DNA of 64,000 nucleotides from Flavobacterium pokkalii (GCF_014596575.1 NZ_NASZ01000010.1:49639-113638); one strand, 5' to 3'; shown: positions 49,302-58,892, counted from the stretch's first letter. Notes: generated by a model from the sequence alone, not told the origin. A program made the numbers and translations.

Positions 49302-50279
49302 TTATCTAGGTTCGAAACCTAATTTCTCCCTTACTCTTCCTAAAACACCATTGGCTACAGCAGCAGCCTTTTCAGCTCCTATTTTCAACAAGGCATCTAC
49401 CTCCTGAAGATTATTGATATAGTAGTGGTATTTTTCTCTTTCAGTTTTGAATTTTTCACAGATTAATTCAAACAAAGCCTGTTTAGCGTGACCGTAACCA
49501 TAATTTCCTCCTAGATAATTAGCACGCATTTGTGCAATTTGCTCTTCATTGGCTAACAAAGAATAAATAGCAAAAGCATTACAAGTATCCGGATTTTTTG
49601 GAGCTTCCAGTGGTGTACTGTCGGTTTCGATGCTCATTACCTGTTTGCGCAAAGCCTTATCGTCCAAGAAAATATTAATAATGTTATTGGCTGATTTACT
49701 CATTTTTCCTCCATTCGTACCCGGAATCAGCATGCTGTCATCCTGAATTTTAGCTTCCGGTAGTACAAAAGTCTCTCCCATTTGGTGATTAAAACGAGAA
49801 GCCACATCACGCGTCATTTCCAAATGCTGCAATTGATCTTTACCTACAGGAACAAACTCGGCATCATACAATAAAATATCAGCTGCCATCAGCATTGGAT
49901 ACGAAAACAATCCCGCATTTACATCGTCTAATCGATCGGCTTTATCTTTAAAAGAGTGCGCCAAAGTCAATCTTTGGTACGGAAAAAAGCAGCTTAAATA
50001 CCAAGATAATTCCGCTGTTTGTGGCACATCCGACTGACGGTAAAAAACTACCTTATTCACATCCAACCCAAAAGCCAACCAAGCAGCAGCTACGCTGTAG
50101 GTATTATTTCTTAAGGTTTCTCCGTTTTTTATTTGGGTAACCGAATGCAAATCGGCGATAAAAAGAAAGGATTCATTTTCAGAATTATTTGATAATTGAA
50201 TTGCCGGAATGATTGCTCCTAGTAAGTTTCCTAAATGCGGAGTTCCTGTACTTTGAACTCCTGTAAGTATTTTTGCCAT
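49302..50279 (-). CDS. trpS: Tryptophanyl-tRNA synthetase
   Basis: This 325-residue cytoplasmic class I aminoacyl-tRNA synthetase charges tRNA-Trp. The HIGH-type motif is seen as TGTPHLGNLLGAI near the N-terminus and the KMSKS loop as GGKMSKSANN in the middle; KDQLQHLEMTRDVA is another conserved TrpRS block. Length is normal for bacterial TrpRS. The start ATG at 50279 follows an A/T-rich leader. No regulatory leader or T-box-like element is visible upstream, only dispersed repeats. Confidence 0.96.
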   Translation of the reverse strand: MAKILTGVQSTGTPHLGNLLGAIIPAIQLSNNSENESFLFIADLHSVTQIKNGETLRNNTYSVAAAWLAFGLDVNKVVFYRQSDVPQTAELSWYLSCFFPYQRLTLAHSFKDKADRLDDVNAGLFSYPMLMAADILLYDAEFVPVGKDQLQHLEMTRDVASRFNHQMGETFVLPEAKIQDDSMLIPGTNGGKMSKSANNIINIFLDDKALRKQVMSIETDSTPLEAPKNPDTCNAFAIYSLLANEEQIAQMRANYLGGNYGYGHAKQALFELICEKFKTEREKYHYYINNLQEVDALLKIGAEKAAAVANGVLGRVREKLGFEPR

Positions 50280-50310
50280 TATATTTTATTCTCTAGCTGA
50301 AATTTTTAAA

Positions 50311-50441
50311 CCGCAAAGTTCGCAAAGTTTTTTATTTTTTACCGCAAATTCGCAAATTTTAAAAACAACTTTGTCTATTTTGAACCATATAAGCCATATA
50401 AGTTTTAGATTGACAAAAAACTTTAATACACTTATATGGTT
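50311..50441. repeat. Repeat-rich spacer between trpS and the acyltransferase gene
   Basis: CCGCAAAGTTCGCAAAGTT at 50311 is followed by a direct variant, CCGCAAATTCGCAAATTT, at 50342. Further on, AACCATATAAG (50383-50393) pairs with CTTATATGGTT (50431-50441). The whole divergent spacer is built from these elements. Confidence 0.6.
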
Positions 50442-50495
50442 TAAAAAAATAAATTTAATTAAAATGCTATTTTTTGATTCCTTATTTTTGAAAAC

Positions 50496-51257
50496 ATGAA
50501 AGGCATCAAAATAATTTTCTGGATTCTCTGGCGCATTTGGTTTTATATACTAATGGCGGTTCCTATTTTACTCTTTTTTCCAATATTAATTCTAACGATA
50601 ATTTCGGAAAAAGGCTATCCTTATTTTTTTATGATAGCCAGAATTTGGGCCAAATTCATCCTTTTTGGCATGGGATTTTATTATAAAGTCGATAGCGAAC
50701 AGGAAATTGACCTTCATAAAAGTTATATGATTGTAGCCAATCACACTTCCATGACCGACATTATGCTAATGTTGGCTGTAATCAAAAATCCTTTTGTTTT
50801 TGTTGGCAAACAAGAATTGGCTAAAATTCCAGTTTTTGGTTTTTTCTATAAAAGAACTTGTATTCTCGTGGATCGTAAAGATTCACAGAGTCGGATGGCT
50901 GTTTTTACGAAAGCTCACAAACGAATTGAGCGCGGACTCAGTGTTTGTATTTTCCCGGAAGGCGGTGTTCCGGATGACGAATCGATTCTTTTAGATCATT
51001 TTAAAGAAGGCGCTTTTAAACTGGCAATTCAACATCAAATCCCTATTCTTCCGATAAGCTTTGGGGACAATAAAAAACGCTTTCCTTATACTTTTTTTGC
51101 AGGAAGTCCGGGTATTATGAGAGTAAAAATCCACAAACTGGTAGATACTATTGATAAAAACGAATCGCACAGAAAAGCCATTAGGGAAGATGTGCATAAA
51201 ACCATTTACCAGCAGTTAGTAATCTTTGAAAACGAAAAAAAACTGGAAACCATATAA
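50496..51257 (+). CDS. plsC: 1-acyl-sn-glycerol-3-phosphate acyltransferase (PlsC family)
   Basis: This 253-residue inner-membrane protein has two hydrophobic segments near the N-terminus (about 8-36 and 47-62) and the acyltransferase motifs H-x4-D as NHTSMTD (His83, Asp88) and FPEGG (153-157). It transfers an acyl chain to lysophosphatidic acid in phospholipid synthesis. Related acyltransferases can act on ornithine or other lipids, so the precise acceptor is inferred. A promoter-like TATTTTTG (50483-50490) lies only six bases before the start codon, too close to be a standard element. A hairpin follows the stop. Confidence 0.9.
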   Translation: MKGIKIIFWILWRIWFYILMAVPILLFFPILILTIISEKGYPYFFMIARIWAKFILFGMGFYYKVDSEQEIDLHKSYMIVANHTSMTDIMLMLAVIKNPFVFVGKQELAKIPVFGFFYKRTCILVDRKDSQSRMAVFTKAHKRIERGLSVCIFPEGGVPDDESILLDHFKEGAFKLAIQHQIPILPISFGDNKKRFPYTFFAGSPGIMRVKIHKLVDTIDKNESHRKAIREDVHKTIYQQLVIFENEKKLETI

Positions 51258-51263
51258 AAAAAA

Positions 51264-51281
51264 CACCCGCCAAGGCAGGTG
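51264..51281 (-). terminator. Terminator between plsC and the small lipoprotein gene
   Basis: CACCCGCC and GGCAGGTG form an 8-bp stem with a 2-base loop. On the minus strand the one imperfect pair is a G-U wobble and a run of eight T follows, so it fits best as the terminator of the lipoprotein gene; on the plus strand it may serve plsC weakly. Confidence 0.7.
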
Positions 51282-51309
51282 CATTTTCATTTTAGGGCAA
51301 AAAAAGTTT

Positions 51310-51756
51310 TTATGGCGCTTCGTTTACAACGATTTCAACATCTTCAAAAAGATCTTCGGTAGTATCTCCATCATCATCTGCATCATCTACATCTTTTCCT
51401 TTATAAAATTTAAAAGTATAAGTTCCTGCAGTTTCGGGTTGAAAATTAAATGACACTTCCGTTAGCTCAGTAGAATCATCTGAACAACTATCTCCGTCTT
51501 TTTTATCATTTAAAACACCGATAAGTCTTTCCTTAGTCCCTTCAACTTTATAATAATAAACTCCTCTATAATTAAAACAATCACCCGGTTTATCATATTT
51601 TAATTTTACCTGATAAATCTGACCAACTTCTAAAGTCCCCTCCGGCAAAGTATAACTATCTACCGGCAAAACATAATTGGTATAAGTATCTCCGTCTCCT
51701 ACACTACAACTTAAAAAAGTGGTCATTAAAACTAATAATAAAGCAATTTTTTTCAT
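51310..51756 (-). CDS. Small lipoprotein of unknown function
   Basis: This 148-residue protein has a lipobox ending at Cys17 (TFLSC), so it is probably membrane anchored. The rest is beta-rich and Ig-like (YTLPEGTLEVGQIYQVKLKY, EVSFNFQPETAGTYTFKFYKG), with an acidic stretch DVDDADDDGDTTED near the end that could bind calcium. Three Cys besides the lipid Cys might form disulfides. I do not recognise a family beyond a general resemblance to small exported proteins of Flavobacteriia. It lies between plsC and recA and appears to be a single transcription unit. Confidence 0.75.
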   Translation of the reverse strand: MKKIALLLVLMTTFLSCSVGDGDTYTNYVLPVDSYTLPEGTLEVGQIYQVKLKYDKPGDCFNYRGVYYYKVEGTKERLIGVLNDKKDGDSCSDDSTELTEVSFNFQPETAGTYTFKFYKGKDVDDADDDGDTTEDLFEDVEIVVNEAP

Positions 51757-51887
51757 TCTCTTTTGATTTTATAAATTAACAATCTTTCGTTAGGTTTCTT
51801 TTATAAAGAGCGTGAACATTTAAAAGGGTTGCTTTATAAAACGATTTTTTTTCAAAAAAATTACAATCACACCTTTTTTTTAACAAA

Positions 51888-51916
51888 AAAATGCCCAGCA
51901 AAAAACCGGGCATTTT
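51888..51916. terminator. recA terminator
   Basis: AAAATGCCC (51888-51896) and GGGCATTTT (51908-51916) form a perfect 9-bp stem with an 11-base loop, placed 23 bases past the recA stop on the minus strand and followed there by a T tract. Confidence 0.8.
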
Positions 51917-51939
51917 CTATAATTTCAAACTGTATTTTA

Positions 51940-52947
51940 TTAATTATCAGCCAATTCTTTGATTCTGGATTTGATTTTTACTTCCAGTTCGTCAGCTAAT
52001 TCCGGATTGTCTTTAATTAAGGATTTTACCGCATCACGACCTTGCCCTAATTTGGTTTCGCCATAACTAAACCAGGAACCTGATTTTTTTACGATTTCAA
52101 ATTCTACTGCTAAATCCAAAATTTCTCCTGTTTTAGAAACTCCTTCTCCATACATAATATCAAATTCAGCAACTTTGAAAGGTGGCGCCACTTTGTTTTT
52201 AACAATTTTAACTTTAGTTCGGTTTCCAATAACATTCTCTCCGTCTTTAATTTGAGACGAACGACGAATATCTAAACGTACCGAAGCATAAAATTTCAAC
52301 GCATTACCTCCGGTAGTTGTTTCAGGGTTTCCAAACATCACTCCGATTTTCTCTCTCAACTGGTTGATGAAGAAAACCGTACAATTAGTTTTACTAATCG
52401 TAGCCGTTAATTTTCTCAAAGCCTGAGACATCAAACGGGCATGAAGACCCATTTTAGAATCTCCCATTTCGCCTTCAATCTCACTTTTTGGAGTCAAAGC
52501 CGCTACCGAGTCGATTACCACAATATCAATTGCTCCCGAACGAATTAGATTTTCAGCAATTTCCAAAGCCTGCTCTCCGTTGTCCGGTTGCGAAATAATT
52601 AAGTTTTCGATATCAACGTTTAATTTCTCTGCATAATTTCTGTCAAATGCGTGTTCCGCATCAATAAAAGCCGCAATTCCACCTGCTTTTTGCGCTTCGG
52701 CAATAGCGTGAAGTGTTAAAGTAGTTTTACCTGAAGATTCCGGTCCGTAAATTTCAATAATTCTTCCTTTTGGATATCCGTTTACTCCCAAGGCTAAATC
52801 GACACCTAAAGACCCTGAAGAAATCACCTCTACTTCTTCAATGGCTTTATCCCCCATTTTCATAACGGTTCCTTTTCCGTAGGTTTTATCCAGTTTATCA
52901 AGGGTAAGCTGCAAGGCTTTTAATTTGGCTTCTTTCTCTGTACTCAT
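51940..52947 (-). CDS. recA: Recombinase RecA
   Basis: This 335-residue cytoplasmic ATPase forms filaments on single-stranded DNA, driving recombination and the SOS response. Walker A is GPESSGKT (68-75); [12 protein letters not shown] is Walker B; and [28 protein letters not shown] is the hallmark L1/L2 region. Length is normal, with a shortened acidic tail usual in this phylum. The 140-base upstream spacer has no clear LexA-type palindrome that I could identify. A terminator hairpin follows. Confidence 0.98.
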   Translation of the reverse strand: MSTEKEAKLKALQLTLDKLDKTYGKGTVMKMGDKAIEEVEVISSGSLGVDLALGVNGYPKGRIIEIYGPESSGKTTLTLHAIAEAQKAGGIAAFIDAEHAFDRNYAEKLNVDIENLIISQPDNGEQALEIAENLIRSGAIDIVVIDSVAALTPKSEIEGEMGDSKMGLHARLMSQALRKLTATISKTNCTVFFINQLREKIGVMFGNPETTTGGNALKFYASVRLDIRRSSQIKDGENVIGNRTKVKIVKNKVAPPFKVAEFDIMYGEGVSKTGEILDLAVEFEIVKKSGSWFSYGETKLGQGRDAVKSLIKDNPELADELEVKIKSRIKELADN

Positions 52948-53086
52948 CTTCTATTTCGCTTTTCTATCGTTAAATTATTTTTTTTCAAGGATTTAAAATC
53001 AATCAACACTGATTCATTTCATTTTTTATGTTCGTAAAAATACTTCTTTTTTTGATGCAAAGATTTCGAATCAAAAAAAATAACAC

Positions 53087-53602
53087 CTATACAAACAAGG
53101 CTTTTAATTCTGTAGCTTCTTCGGGTTTCATTTTTCCGGCCAAAACTAAACTCAGTTGTTTGCGTCTTAAAGCGGCATCATAACGCTGTTTTTCCAGTTT
53201 GGTTTCAGGAATTATCGGAGCTACTTCAACAGGTTTCCCATTTTCATCAACCGCCACAAAGGTATAAATCGCTTCATTGGCCTTGGTTTTACTTCCCGAT
53301 TCGCGATCTTCAACCCAAACATCAATATAGACTTCCATCGAACTTTTGAAAGCTCTTGAAACTTTGGCTTCAATTGTGACCACACTTCCCAAAGAAATTG
53401 CTTTCGTAAACGCCACATGATTTACAGAAGCTGTAACGGTAATACATCTGGAATGTCTTTGCCCTGCAATACTGGCCGCACGATCCATTCGGGCTAATAA
53501 TTCTCCCCCAAATAAGTTATGAATGTGATTGGTTTCACTTGGCAAAACCAAATCAGTATGTATTGTTAAAGATTCCGATGGAGTTTTTGGAGTTAAAGAC
53601 AT
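53087..53602 (-). CDS. Hotdog-fold acyl-CoA thioesterase
   Basis: This 171-residue cytoplasmic protein hydrolyses acyl-CoA to free acid and CoA if it follows its family (YciA/BACH-like). The hotdog core is visible: TNHIHNLFGGELLARMDRAA with the central helix, then ITVTASVNHVAFTKAISLGSVVTIEAKV and SMEVYIDVWVED. The conserved Asn-His region and the Asp in RMDRAA occupy the usual active-site places. A short Lys/Arg-rich C-terminus follows. The chain length is typical. Substrate chain length cannot be read from sequence. Confidence 0.88.
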   Translation of the reverse strand: MSLTPKTPSESLTIHTDLVLPSETNHIHNLFGGELLARMDRAASIAGQRHSRCITVTASVNHVAFTKAISLGSVVTIEAKVSRAFKSSMEVYIDVWVEDRESGSKTKANEAIYTFVAVDENGKPVEVAPIIPETKLEKQRYDAALRRKQLSLVLAGKMKPEEATELKALFV

Positions 53603-53670
53603 AATCTTATTTGATTTCAGAACGTTGATTAACGATTTTAAATTTCAGATTTGGTTGGAATGATGAATAT

Positions 53671-54054
53671 CTAGTTCAACCAATATACCGCCATTACAGC
53701 CGGAATAAAATAAATCACAATGGTTCTTGCCCCATCATAATCCTTAGCTAATCGTTGTCCAAAAAGCATCATAAGCAAAGTTATGGCTGAAAATACCGCA
53801 CCATAAAAACCAAACAATCTTCCATTGCTAACATACAATTCGACACAGCCCACAAAGCACAAAATGGTAGAAATCAGCTCCATTATTACCAGATTAATCA
53901 GCGCTAATTTTACATGATTTTTTAATCGGGTTTGGGCAAAATGTCCTTTTAACCAATTCAGATTATCTTCCCAATAAAAGAGTTTTTCATAACTGGATTG
54001 TAAATAGGTAATCCCGAAGAACACCAAAATTAAAAATGAAGCCGGATTATTCAT
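53671..54054 (-). CDS. DoxX-like small integral membrane protein
   Basis: This 127-residue protein has four likely membrane helices: 4-20, 50-70, 78-97 and 110-125. The loop EKLFYWEDNLNWLKGHFAQTRLKNHVKLALI between the first two resembles DoxX-family proteins of Bacteroidota, for which no firm function is known. It lies 5 bases after the delta prime gene and may be co-transcribed with it. Confidence 0.7.
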   Translation of the reverse strand: MNNPASFLILVFFGITYLQSSYEKLFYWEDNLNWLKGHFAQTRLKNHVKLALINLVIMELISTILCFVGCVELYVSNGRLFGFYGAVFSAITLLMMLFGQRLAKDYDGARTIVIYFIPAVMAVYWLN

Positions 54055-54059
54055 AACAG

Positions 54060-55208
54060 TTATTTTTTATGGATTAAACGTGTCAGTTTGATTGATAAAT
54101 CGGTTAAAATAAGTTTGGCATTTCCGTTGCGTTCGATATGATACATCGCATCTGAAAGTTCTTTGAAAATATCCCGAATGTTATTTCCGTTTACAAAAGG
54201 TGCAAAATTTTCCAATTTGAATTTATCAACTTTTGGTTCGAAATAAACTAAACTGGGCGCTTCATAATTAAGCAACAATGCCTGACGGAACATTTCCATA
54301 CAAAACTGCAAAAACTTCTTTTGGGCTTCTCTTCCCAAAGCTGCGATTTTTTCGCTCCAAAGAATCAAATCCTGAATAGCTGCTGCGTCTTTTTTAGCTT
54401 TGAAAGCCGCACGAACCCAGGTAACAAACCATTGTTCAAACGGATGTTCTTCGTCATTATCATGCAATAATTGCAAAGCCGCATTAAAATTCCCCTGTGC
54501 CTGATGTGCTAATTTAGCCGCCAATTTAGAATCTATTCCTTCCCGAGCCACCAAAGCATCGGCAATTACAGCCTCACTCAATCCGTTAAAATGCAATACC
54601 TGACAACGGGAACGAATGGTTTGAATAATATCTTCTTCGTTTTCAGAAATAAGGATAAAAATGGTTTTCTCTGGCGGTTCTTCTACTAATTTCAGTAATT
54701 TATTAGAGGCTGCAATATTCATCTTATCAGCCATCCAGACAATCATAATTTTATAACCGCCTTCATAGGCTTTTAAAGAAAGGGATTTCAGGATTTCCTG
54801 TGCATCATCAACCCGGATTTCTCCCTGTTTGTTCTGAACACCTAAAACGGCATACCAATCAAACAAACCGCCGTAAGGATTTTGAAGCACAAACTCCCGC
54901 CAATCGGCTATAAAATCGATACTCTTCGGATTTTTCTTTACCTCATCGGTGGTAACGGTAGGATAAGCAAAATGCAAATCGGGATGGGATAACTTTTGAA
55001 ACTTAATATTACAGGCGTGATTTTCACCATCATTTTCGCCTCCGGAATTATTACATAAAATATATTGTGCATAGGCAATGGCCATTGCCAGAGTTCCGCT
55101 GCCTTCCGGTCCGACAAAGAGTTGCGCGTGTGGAATCCGACCCAAATCGACTGTTCGGGTAAGATGATTTTTAATATGTTCCTGTCCTAAAATTTCCGAA
55201 AATTGCAT
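54060..55208 (-). CDS. holB: DNA polymerase III delta prime subunit
   Basis: This 382-residue cytoplasmic protein is a part of the clamp loader. The N-terminal AAA-type region begins FSEILGQEHIKNHLTR; the P-loop is degenerate (GPEGSGTLAMA), as in delta prime. The motif ASNKLLKLVEEPPEKTIFILISE, followed by TIRSRCQVLHF with the SRC arginine finger, is characteristic. The C-terminal helical domain is present. It is longer than the E. coli protein, as is usual in Flavobacteriia. It is the first gene of a two-gene unit with the DoxX-like gene. Confidence 0.93.
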   Translation of the reverse strand: MQFSEILGQEHIKNHLTRTVDLGRIPHAQLFVGPEGSGTLAMAIAYAQYILCNNSGGENDGENHACNIKFQKLSHPDLHFAYPTVTTDEVKKNPKSIDFIADWREFVLQNPYGGLFDWYAVLGVQNKQGEIRVDDAQEILKSLSLKAYEGGYKIMIVWMADKMNIAASNKLLKLVEEPPEKTIFILISENEEDIIQTIRSRCQVLHFNGLSEAVIADALVAREGIDSKLAAKLAHQAQGNFNAALQLLHDNDEEHPFEQWFVTWVRAAFKAKKDAAAIQDLILWSEKIAALGREAQKKFLQFCMEMFRQALLLNYEAPSLVYFEPKVDKFKLENFAPFVNGNNIRDIFKELSDAMYHIERNGNAKLILTDLSIKLTRLIHKK

Positions 55209-55323
55209 GAAGCAAAGATAGCAGAAAATGGATAAGTCTAAAATTTTAGATGGTAAAGTTTAAAGACGCAAAAAGCTTATTTAAAACCTAAACAACAATA
55301 GAATAACAACAGCTACAGGCTGT

Positions 55324-55674
55324 TTAATTGTCAGGCAATTTATAAATCTTTTCCATCGGTAACCATTTCTCCCCTTCTTTTGCTCCCGGAGGCGCCTGTT
55401 GAAATTGCCACATCAACTTTTCCCATTCCTGCACTTTTGGATTGGCAGCATCCATCTCTTGTTTGCGTTCCGGACTAAAAGTTTCATCTACTTCCATAAT
55501 CATAAACAGGCGATTTGCCAATATATAAATTTCCAAATCAATAATTCCGGAATCCCTGATACTTTTAGTAATTTCCGGCCAGGCATTTTCCTTAGCATGA
55601 TAACGCTTATACTCCAAAATCAATTCTGGTTTATCAATTAAATCACAGGCAAAGCATAATCTCTTGGTTTTCAT
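55324..55674 (-). CDS. L-rhamnose/L-fucose mutarotase family protein (DUF718)
   Basis: This small cytoplasmic protein (116 residues from ATG 55674; an alternative ATG at 55683 adds three) has the RhaM layout: CFACDLIDKPELILEYKRYHAKENAWPEI with the conserved Tyr and His, then LEIYILANRLFMIMEVDETF and NPKVQEWEKLMWQFQQAPP. RhaM interconverts alpha and beta anomers of L-rhamnose; homologues act on other L-sugars. Beside a GH29 fucosidase, L-fucose is the likely substrate. It follows that gene after 6-15 bases, so the two are co-transcribed. The same domain forms the C-terminus of the PUL head protein. Confidence 0.85.
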   Translation of the reverse strand: MKTKRLCFACDLIDKPELILEYKRYHAKENAWPEITKSIRDSGIIDLEIYILANRLFMIMEVDETFSPERKQEMDAANPKVQEWEKLMWQFQQAPPGAKEGEKWLPMEKIYKLPDN

Positions 55675-55689
55675 AAACAGCATGGTTTT

Positions 55690-57333
55690 TTAAACAATCT
55701 CCAACGCATTTGCATACGAAGCCTGTGGTTTTTGACTCGGAAAATACACTTCAAGTCCTTGTTCGGTTTGTTTAAACTTCAACTTTTCTCCGGTACTCAC
55801 TAATTTTACTTGTCTAATTTTTTCTGTATGATACGAATTAGATTTTGCCAAACTTTTTATTACCACCATCCCATTTTCTGGCCATGCCATTACCGTAGCG
55901 TACAGCTTTTTGTCTTTTTGAGCAAATCGAATATCTTCGGCTGTATAAGGTTTCCCTTTTCCTTCATTAAAACCCTGAGCAGACAAAGCTCCGGCACTTG
56001 CCTGTTGCGGGCCTTCGCCAAATATTTTCCAGGGACGCGTACCGTAAATACTTTTGCTGTTCAGTTTCATCCAAACACCAATTTCTTTTACAATTTCACG
56101 CTCTAATTCGTCAATACTTCCATCGCCACGCACCGGAATATTCAGCATTAAATTTCCGTTTTTACTCACCACATCTACCAACGTATGAATAACCGTTTTT
56201 GCCGATTTATAGCGCTTTTCATCATAGAGTCTTCTATCGTAATGCCAATTCCCGATACAGGTATCGGTTTGCCAAGGTAAAGGTTCGATGTTATTACTTT
56301 GCCCTTTTTCAATATCCCAAACGATAGCTTTGCGCTGCTGTTCGGTTAAAATTTTACCGGTAATTACCGCCTGAACCGTTTTATTTTTTTGTAAACTTTT
56401 ATTATACATATGTGCTGCAATACGCAAACCAGCATCGCTCACTGGCCATAAAGGCAATGCGGTATCGTCAAAATAAATCATATCCGGATTGTATTTGTCA
56501 ATCAAATCAAGGGTACGGTCGTGGAATTTTTCACAATAAGCCGAGTTAGGAACTGAAGCTCCATCTCCCCAATCCCACTGACTGTGAACAGATGAATTTC
56601 CAGATGGTTTAGCACTCAATTCATGATTTTGCGCATACAAATCCTGAGGATCTAAACCTTCCCACCAAGTTCCTTTTCCGTCAGCCTTAGTTAATTTTCC
56701 ATCATAAGGAACTCCTGCCAACGGACCGTTTTTATCGGCACCCTGAGAAGTATCAAACCAATTCCAGGCGTGTGCCGCATGAACGCTTACCGCAAAAGGC
56801 AATCCTGCTTTTCGGGCCGCCTTTTCCCATCCGGCAATAATATCTTTTTTAGGCCCCACTTTGGTCGAATTCCATTGTGGTTGGTATTTACTATCATACA
56901 AATCTAAATTATCATGATGATTAGCCATTGCCATAAAATATTTGGCTCCGGAATCTTTGTACAAATTCACCAATTCCTCCGGATTCCAATTATCGGCTTT
57001 CCAAACATTAATCACATCTTTAAAACCAAATTTTGAAGGATGTCCGTATTTTTCAACATGAAATTTATATTGACGAGAGCCTTCTTCATACATGCCTCTT
57101 CCGTACCAGTCTCCTGCTTCGGGTTCACACTGTGGCCCCCAATGCGCCCACATACCAAATTTAGCATCCCGAAACCAATCCGGCACCTGATATTTCCCTA
57201 AGGAACCCCAGTCAGGCTGGAATGGACCGTCAATTTTAGCAGCATTCAAAATTGAGGATTGTCCTAATAGAGGAGATAAATAAAGTCCCGCCAGTGCCGA
57301 TGCACCTAATTTCAAAGCATTTCTTCTGTTCAT
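55690..57333 (-). CDS. GH29 alpha-L-fucosidase
   Basis: This 547-residue exported protein removes terminal alpha-L-fucose. Its signal looks Tat-like (MNRRNALKLGASALAGLYL), unlike the SPI signals of the PUL enzymes. The GH29 barrel shows WFRDAKFGMWAHWGP (53-67), FMAMANHHDNLDLYDSKYQ (133-151) and the nucleophile Asp289 in MIYFDDTALPL. The C-terminal part is a small beta-sandwich. It is paired with the mutarotase gene and divergent from an AraC regulator. Substrates could be plant xyloglucan, pectin or algal fucosides. Confidence 0.92.
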   Translation of the reverse strand: MNRRNALKLGASALAGLYLSPLLGQSSILNAAKIDGPFQPDWGSLGKYQVPDWFRDAKFGMWAHWGPQCEPEAGDWYGRGMYEEGSRQYKFHVEKYGHPSKFGFKDVINVWKADNWNPEELVNLYKDSGAKYFMAMANHHDNLDLYDSKYQPQWNSTKVGPKKDIIAGWEKAARKAGLPFAVSVHAAHAWNWFDTSQGADKNGPLAGVPYDGKLTKADGKGTWWEGLDPQDLYAQNHELSAKPSGNSSVHSQWDWGDGASVPNSAYCEKFHDRTLDLIDKYNPDMIYFDDTALPLWPVSDAGLRIAAHMYNKSLQKNKTVQAVITGKILTEQQRKAIVWDIEKGQSNNIEPLPWQTDTCIGNWHYDRRLYDEKRYKSAKTVIHTLVDVVSKNGNLMLNIPVRGDGSIDELEREIVKEIGVWMKLNSKSIYGTRPWKIFGEGPQQASAGALSAQGFNEGKGKPYTAEDIRFAQKDKKLYATVMAWPENGMVVIKSLAKSNSYHTEKIRQVKLVSTGEKLKFKQTEQGLEVYFPSQKPQASYANALEIV

Positions 57334-57604
57334 TTGTATTTATTTTTAAAAAGTCATTTATTTATTTCCGACTTTATATTTTTAATTATTTCAACAAATT
57401 CATTTTATCAAATCGAACATCAATTATTAAAAACGAATTAATCTTATATTTTACACAAATATTTAAGACTAAAAATATATTATTCATTATTTTTGATTCT
57501 TAATAAAAGGATATAATTACAAATATAAACAAGGCTTCAACTTCTATTTTTACCCAAAACCGATTATTTATTACACAAAACCGACTTTTTACCAAAACCA
57601 ATTT
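57334..57604. other. Divergent control region, GH29 and AraC genes
   Basis: 271 AT-rich bases without a gene. It holds promoter-like words on both strands (TATTTTTG at 57488-57495 plus strand; TATATTTG at 57520-57527 minus strand), but neither has a well-spaced upstream TTG. The repeated ACCGA(C/T)T/AAAACCGA words at 57555-57600 might bind the adjacent regulator. Confidence 0.45.
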
Positions 57605-58483
57605 ATGTCCAAAAACATTTTTAAATATTATTTTTCACTGCTACACATTGATTATGTAAAACTGAATCAAAAATGGAATTTCAACAATGTAATTAGTCCG
57701 TATTACCGACTTTATTACATCGACGAAGGCATGGGTTCCATTTCGGATAATTCAGGAAAATTGATTTTAGAACCCGGATTTCTGTATCTTATACCAAGTT
57801 TTACCATTTGTAATTTAAACTGTGAAAAATACCTAAGCCAATATTTCATCCAGTTTTTTGAAGAATCTCCCGATGGAATTTCACTGTTTAATCAAAATAG
57901 AAATGTGATGAAATTACCCGCCACCGAAACCGACATCACTCTTATCAAACAAATGCTTCAAAACAATCCCGGCAGAGGAATTAATCGTTCTGATAATCCT
58001 GAAGTTTATGAAAAAGAAGCTTATTACAAGGAATATCAAGCACTTAACAAAGAACTCAAACTACACTTGAAATTCGAAAATCAGGGAACACTGCTCCTGT
58101 TAATTTCCAAATTTTTGAGCACTAAAAATTTCAAACCAAGCACTCCTCAAAGTACTCCTTCAAAAATTTTAGACACCATGAGTTACATCCAGCTTCATTT
58201 GGACAAAAACCTGACTATTGCTGAATTAGCCCAAAGAGTCAATCAAAATCAGGATTATTTCTCAAAACAATTCCTAATACACACCGGACAAAGACCCTTA
58301 AATTACATTCACGAAAAAAAGATAGAACGAGCACAATATCTTATTGCAACTACTAACAAGACTTTTTTAGAAATTGCCTTAGATACCGGTTTTTCTAATT
58401 TACCTCATTTTTCGAAAATCTTCAAACAAATCGTTAGTTTGACACCGGGAGAATATCGTAGTCAAAACAATCAGGTTAAATAA
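57605..58483 (+). CDS. AraC-family transcriptional regulator of the fucosidase unit
   Basis: This 292-residue cytoplasmic protein has a cupin-like N-terminal domain (about 30-110; YYRLYYIDEGMGSISDNSGKLILEPGFLYLIPS) and a C-terminal AraC DNA-binding domain (about 190-290) with LTIAELAQRVNQNQDYFSKQFLIHTGQRPLNYIHEKKIERAQYLI and TFLEIALDTGFSNLPHFSKIFKQIVSLTPGEYR. It faces away from the GH29 gene across 271 bases, so control of that unit is likely. It is only distantly similar to the AraC gene at 46025. Confidence 0.9.
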   Translation: MSKNIFKYYFSLLHIDYVKLNQKWNFNNVISPYYRLYYIDEGMGSISDNSGKLILEPGFLYLIPSFTICNLNCEKYLSQYFIQFFEESPDGISLFNQNRNVMKLPATETDITLIKQMLQNNPGRGINRSDNPEVYEKEAYYKEYQALNKELKLHLKFENQGTLLLLISKFLSTKNFKPSTPQSTPSKILDTMSYIQLHLDKNLTIAELAQRVNQNQDYFSKQFLIHTGQRPLNYIHEKKIERAQYLIATTNKTFLEIALDTGFSNLPHFSKIFKQIVSLTPGEYRSQNNQVK

Positions 58484-58892
58484 TTTTTTCCGTCCAATTT
58501 CTTCCTTTTCAAATGTGTTTTTCATCACCAAAACACTAATTAATTTACCCGAAAAAACGCTTTAAAACCCTTTATTTTTCAATTTTTTTTTCAAAAACCG
58601 CTACCCGAAAAAACAAATTGTAAGTAATTATTTGATAAACAAAAAAATAATTCCAAAAATCACTCTGATTTATTTTTTTTCAACATCTTATAAACAAAAG
58701 CTCCGTTGTTCAAGGCTTTTAGGATTTTCAAAAACAGCGAAAACATCGTTTAAAATACAAATTTATCGGACAAAATGCATTTTTTTTAAAATTTTGTAAT
58801 CTTTTTACAAGTAAAAAAGCTCCAAGAAAGTTGTTAATAGGGATTAATTATCTATTTTTGTTTGAATAATATTAATTTATAATTCTCATTTC
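58484..58892. other. 409-base AT-rich spacer upstream of the small exported gene
   Basis: No gene is seen. The left part is A/T-rich with direct CCCGAAAAAACG/CCCGAAAAAACA words near 58549 and 58606. The right end holds a good promoter (listed separately). Confidence 0.5.
58831..58860 (+). promoter_or_regulatory. Bacteroidota-type promoter for the 147-residue exported protein
   Basis: TTG at 58831-58833 and TATTTTTG at 58853-58860 are separated by exactly 19 bases, matching the TTG-N19-TAnnTTTG sigma-A consensus of this phylum. The start codon lies 32 bases downstream. Confidence 0.75.

Noticed and set aside
51310..51756. Possible SOS-linked role for the small lipoprotein next to recA
   Set aside because: It has its own terminator before recA's and no operator-like palindrome; adjacency alone is not evidence.
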